NCBI GenBank assembly: GCA_934457115.1
Contig: CAKSHI010000006.1
Coordinates: 1 to 64,000 of the forward strand
Source: an uncultured Eubacteriales bacterium
Lineage (GTDB): Bacteria; Bacillota; Clostridia; Oscillospirales; Acutalibacteraceae
Length of the DNA stretch: 64,000 bases
Direction of reading: 5' to 3'
Shown: positions 62,811 through 64,000 of the stretch, piece after piece
Numbering within the stretch: position 1 is the first letter of the stretch
Layout of the letters: each line of letters opens with the position of its first letter
Made by a program: the position numbers and the translations under genes
Notes under the pieces: generated by a model
Seen by the model: the letters and a program-made list of their open reading frames with translations, nothing else
Databases searched by the model: none
Told to the model about the DNA's origin: nothing

Positions 62811-64000
62811 TTGAATAATAATAAAAAATCTTTTAAAAGTCTGTTGTTGTATATAGGGATTCCAATTATCATTATTCTTATAATAGCAGCTGTTTGGAAT
62901 TCAGGTCCTAAGGATAACCATAAATATTCAGACATTGTTGGCTTTTTTAGAGATGAAAAGGTATCAAGCTATACTATTAATTTAGGTACGGGGGAAATGC
63001 AAATATCCCTTAAAGACAGCGGTGAAGTTATTAACTATACTGCACCCAGCGTTGGTCTTATGTATGAAGATATCAAAGATTATGTAGCAAAATATAATCA
63101 AGATAATCCCTCAAGTCCTATGGAATATGATCTTATAAAAGCTGCAGACACTTCTTGGATAATGGATATATTGCCAACACTTATATTACTTGTTTTGATG
63201 GGACTTTTCTGGTGGTTCCTAATGAGACGTATGTCTATGGGAATAGGCGACGGCGGCAAGCAAATGAGCTTTGGTAAAGCTAAAATTAAAAATATAAACG
63301 ATGAAAAAAGAAAAACGACGTTTAAAGATGTGGCCGGAGCCGATGAGGAGAAAGAGGAACTTTGCGAAATAGTAGAGTTTTTGAAAAATCCTAAGAGATA
63401 CAATGAATTGGGTGCAAGAATACCTAAGGGTGTTTTATTGGTGGGCCCTCCGGGTACAGGTAAAACATTATTGGCAAGGGCTGTAGCAGGTGAAGCTGGT
63501 GTACCATTTTTCTCGATTTCAGGGTCTGATTTTGTCGAAATGTTTGTTGGTGTAGGTGCTTCAAGAGTAAGAGATTTATTTGATCAAGCCAAAAGAAATT
63601 CACCGTGTATTATATTCATAGATGAAATTGATGCAGTAGGTCGTCATCGTGGTGCAGGACTTGGCGGCGGGCATGACGAAAGAGAACAAACTCTTAATCA
63701 GCTTCTTGTAGAGATGGATGGTTTTGGAGCAAATGAGGGCGTCATTATGATAGCCGCTACCAATAGACCTGATATATTGGATCCTGCTTTGATGAGACCC
63801 GGACGTTTTGACCGTCAAGTCATAGTAAGCTATCCGGATATAAAGGGCAGAGAAGAAATTTTAAAGGTTCATTCAAGAGGTAAGCCTTTGGCTCCTGATG
63901 TAGATCTTAAGGTTATAGCTAAATCTACAGCGGGATTTACGGGTGCAGATCTTGAAAATCTAATAAACGAAGCAGCTTTGTTATCAGCAAGAAAACATTT
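62811..64000 (+). CDS. ftsH: ATP-dependent zinc metalloprotease FtsH (5' part)
   Basis: Membrane AAA+ protease for quality control of membrane and regulatory proteins. The gene runs past the window end; 396 codons are visible without a stop. TTG at 62811 is preceded by AAAGGAGAAACAAAC. Visible parts are two membrane helices (about 12-28 and 118-138) enclosing the extracytoplasmic domain, then the AAA+ module: Walker A GPPGTGKT (212-219), Walker B IIFIDEIDAVG, and the second-region NRPDILDPALMRPGRFDRQV. The HEXXH protease domain lies beyond the window. Confidence 0.96.
   Translation, partial: MNNNKKSFKSLLLYIGIPIIIILIIAAVWNSGPKDNHKYSDIVGFFRDEKVSSYTINLGTGEMQISLKDSGEVINYTAPSVGLMYEDIKDYVAKYNQDNPSSPMEYDLIKAADTSWIMDILPTLILLVLMGLFWWFLMRRMSMGIGDGGKQMSFGKAKIKNINDEKRKTTFKDVAGADEEKEELCEIVEFLKNPKRYNELGARIPKGVLLVGPPGTGKTLLARAVAGEAGVPFFSISGSDFVEMFVGVGASRVRDLFDQAKRNSPCIIFIDEIDAVGRHRGAGLGGGHDEREQTLNQLLVEMDGFGANEGVIMIAATNRPDILDPALMRPGRFDRQVIVSYPDIKGREEILKVHSRGKPLAPDVDLKVIAKSTAGFTGADLENLINEAALLSARKH

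Overview
The window is AT-rich (G+C about one third by eye), densely coding chromosomal DNA from a low-GC Gram-positive bacterium, most likely an anaerobe of class Clostridia. Reasons: strong Shine-Dalgarno sequences, many GTG/TTG starts, sigma-A type promoters, RNase J, GdpP, TrmFO, PlsX, TmcAL, an infC gene starting at ATT, and two sporulation-lineage proteins (SpoVAF-like GerA protein, SpoVT). A GlnRS gene next to gltX fits some Clostridia better than typical Bacilli. Genus cannot be fixed from the sequence. No tRNA or rRNA gene, CRISPR array, intact prophage or intact insertion sequence was seen.

Layout. 0.3-9 kb: a membrane-bound sensor phosphatase (Cache-HAMP-SpoIIE type), rpsT, a minus-strand pair (acyltransferase-like membrane protein and Tex), a lone SpoVAF-like protein, thioredoxin reductase, a 320-base non-coding stretch with RNA-like folding, and a small membrane protein. 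9-16.3 kb: tandem gltX-glnS, SpoVT and an XRE regulator on the minus strand, a DUF1292 protein, and an operon of an HD-domain protein, a glycosyltransferase and a family-4 uracil-DNA glycosylase. 16.4-26 kb: lactate dehydrogenase, two tandem surface-anchored 5'-nucleotidases, rarA-glyA, and a GH25 lysozyme with three LysM repeats. 26-27.4 kb: the infC-rpmI-rplT operon behind an attenuator leader, followed by a small fragment of a nucleoside phosphorylase.

27.8-46.5 kb is one long co-directional, mostly overlapping gene train: rRNA methyltransferase, dprA, topA, trmFO, plsX, rnc, a radical SAM protein, smc, ftsY, rdgB, yhbY, nadD, yqeK, rsfS, leuS, then an iron alcohol dehydrogenase. It joins what are usually separate clusters for DNA topology and segregation, lipid initiation and protein targeting, ribosome assembly and NAD synthesis. 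46.8-51.4 kb: glmS, tmcAL, and a minus-strand alpha/beta hydrolase-cinA(C-terminal) pair. 51.4-54.8 kb is the most accessory-looking part: a 642-residue acidic repeat protein with a possible permuted papain-like core, and a small minus-strand operon of unknown function whose second gene has its ribosome-binding site inside a strong hairpin. 55-64 kb returns to housekeeping: RNase J, GdpP, rplI, dnaB, tilS, hpt and the first part of ftsH, which runs off the window.

The least explained items are the 642-residue protein and its 99-base repeats, the structured intergenic region at 8.5-8.7 kb, the Shine-Dalgarno-sequestering hairpin at 54.4 kb, the truncated nucleoside phosphorylase at 27.5 kb, and the palindrome upstream of the XRE regulator. 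No multi-gene undescribed system could be demonstrated.
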